From positions 1 to 5,650 of the forward strand of contig JAFIHO010000183.1 of NCBI GenBank assembly GCA_017849395.1: DNA of 5,650 nucleotides, in the 5' to 3' direction. Below the pieces are notes generated by a model, which was not told where the DNA came from, made no database searches, and saw only the letters and a program-made list of their open reading frames with translations. A program made the translations under genes and the position numbers. This stretch comes from Hyphomicrobiales bacterium. Lineage in GTDB: Bacteria > Pseudomonadota > Alphaproteobacteria > Micropepsales > Micropepsaceae. This document shows positions 5,627 to 5,650 of the stretch, piece by piece (position 1 is the first letter of the stretch; every line of letters starts with the position of its first letter).

Positions 5627-5650
5627 TCCTAGTGGTTCTGACTGAAATAC

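Larger units (their letters stand above)
5365..5650. other. Non-coding region upstream of leuC (runs to window edge)
   Basis: These 286 bases hold no convincing gene in any frame. The leuC-proximal part carries the AT-rich candidate promoter and leader ORF, then a C-rich run (5425-5439). The distal part is packed with palindromes (5515-5626) listed separately. The one sizeable frame here (5439-5645, rightward, 68 codons) is rejected because it runs through the palindromes. The region may also hold the 5' or 3' end signals of a gene beyond position 5650. Confidence 0.7.

Noticed and set aside
5439..5645. A 68-codon rightward frame in the region upstream of leuC
   Set aside because: It runs through all the palindromes, has no convincing ribosome-binding site, and its product resembles nothing I know. 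A real gene here cannot be fully excluded.
1..5650. CRISPR array, toxin-antitoxin, defence or other novel multi-gene system
   Set aside because: Four complete genes are well-known core genes. No spaced direct repeats, transposase or small paired ORFs with ribosome-binding sites were found.

Overview
The window is a GC-rich piece of bacterial chromosome made of core housekeeping genes. It most likely comes from an alphaproteobacterium. The reasons are the cluster of priA divergent from a short transaldolase gene that is followed by xerC, the alphaproteobacterial look of XerC and LeuC, and an intergenic palindrome at the right end that resembles the dispersed palindromic repeats of Rhizobiales and relatives. 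The genus cannot be fixed from sequence alone.

Layout, left to right. Positions 1-127 hold the 3' end of a rightward gene encoding the C-terminus of a membrane protein. It meets leftward xerC (124-1059) tail to tail, with overlapping stop codons. xerC lies downstream of a TalC/FSA-type transaldolase gene (1040-1696) and overlaps it by 20 bp, so the two probably form one leftward operon. A 57-bp divergent spacer (1697-1753) separates this operon from rightward priA (1754-3973), the primosomal replication-restart helicase. priA meets leftward leuC (3970-5364) tail to tail, again with overlapping stop codons. leuC encodes the large subunit of 3-isopropylmalate dehydratase. Positions 5365-5650 contain no convincing gene. 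They hold a likely leuC promoter, a possible 12-codon leader ORF, and several palindromes, including a candidate dispersed repeat.

The genes do not form one pathway. XerC acts in chromosome dimer resolution and PriA in restart of stalled replication forks, so both serve chromosome maintenance. The transaldolase belongs to the pentose phosphate/sugar phosphate network and LeuC to leucine biosynthesis. Packing is very tight, and both convergent junctions share the same 4-bp CTAA double stop inside a small hairpin.

I see no CRISPR array, transposase, toxin-antitoxin pair, defence system or tRNA/rRNA gene, and no undescribed multi-gene system. The points most worth a second look are the non-coding region upstream of leuC, the two matching convergent junctions, and the transaldolase-type active site in a gene usually labelled fructose-6-phosphate aldolase.
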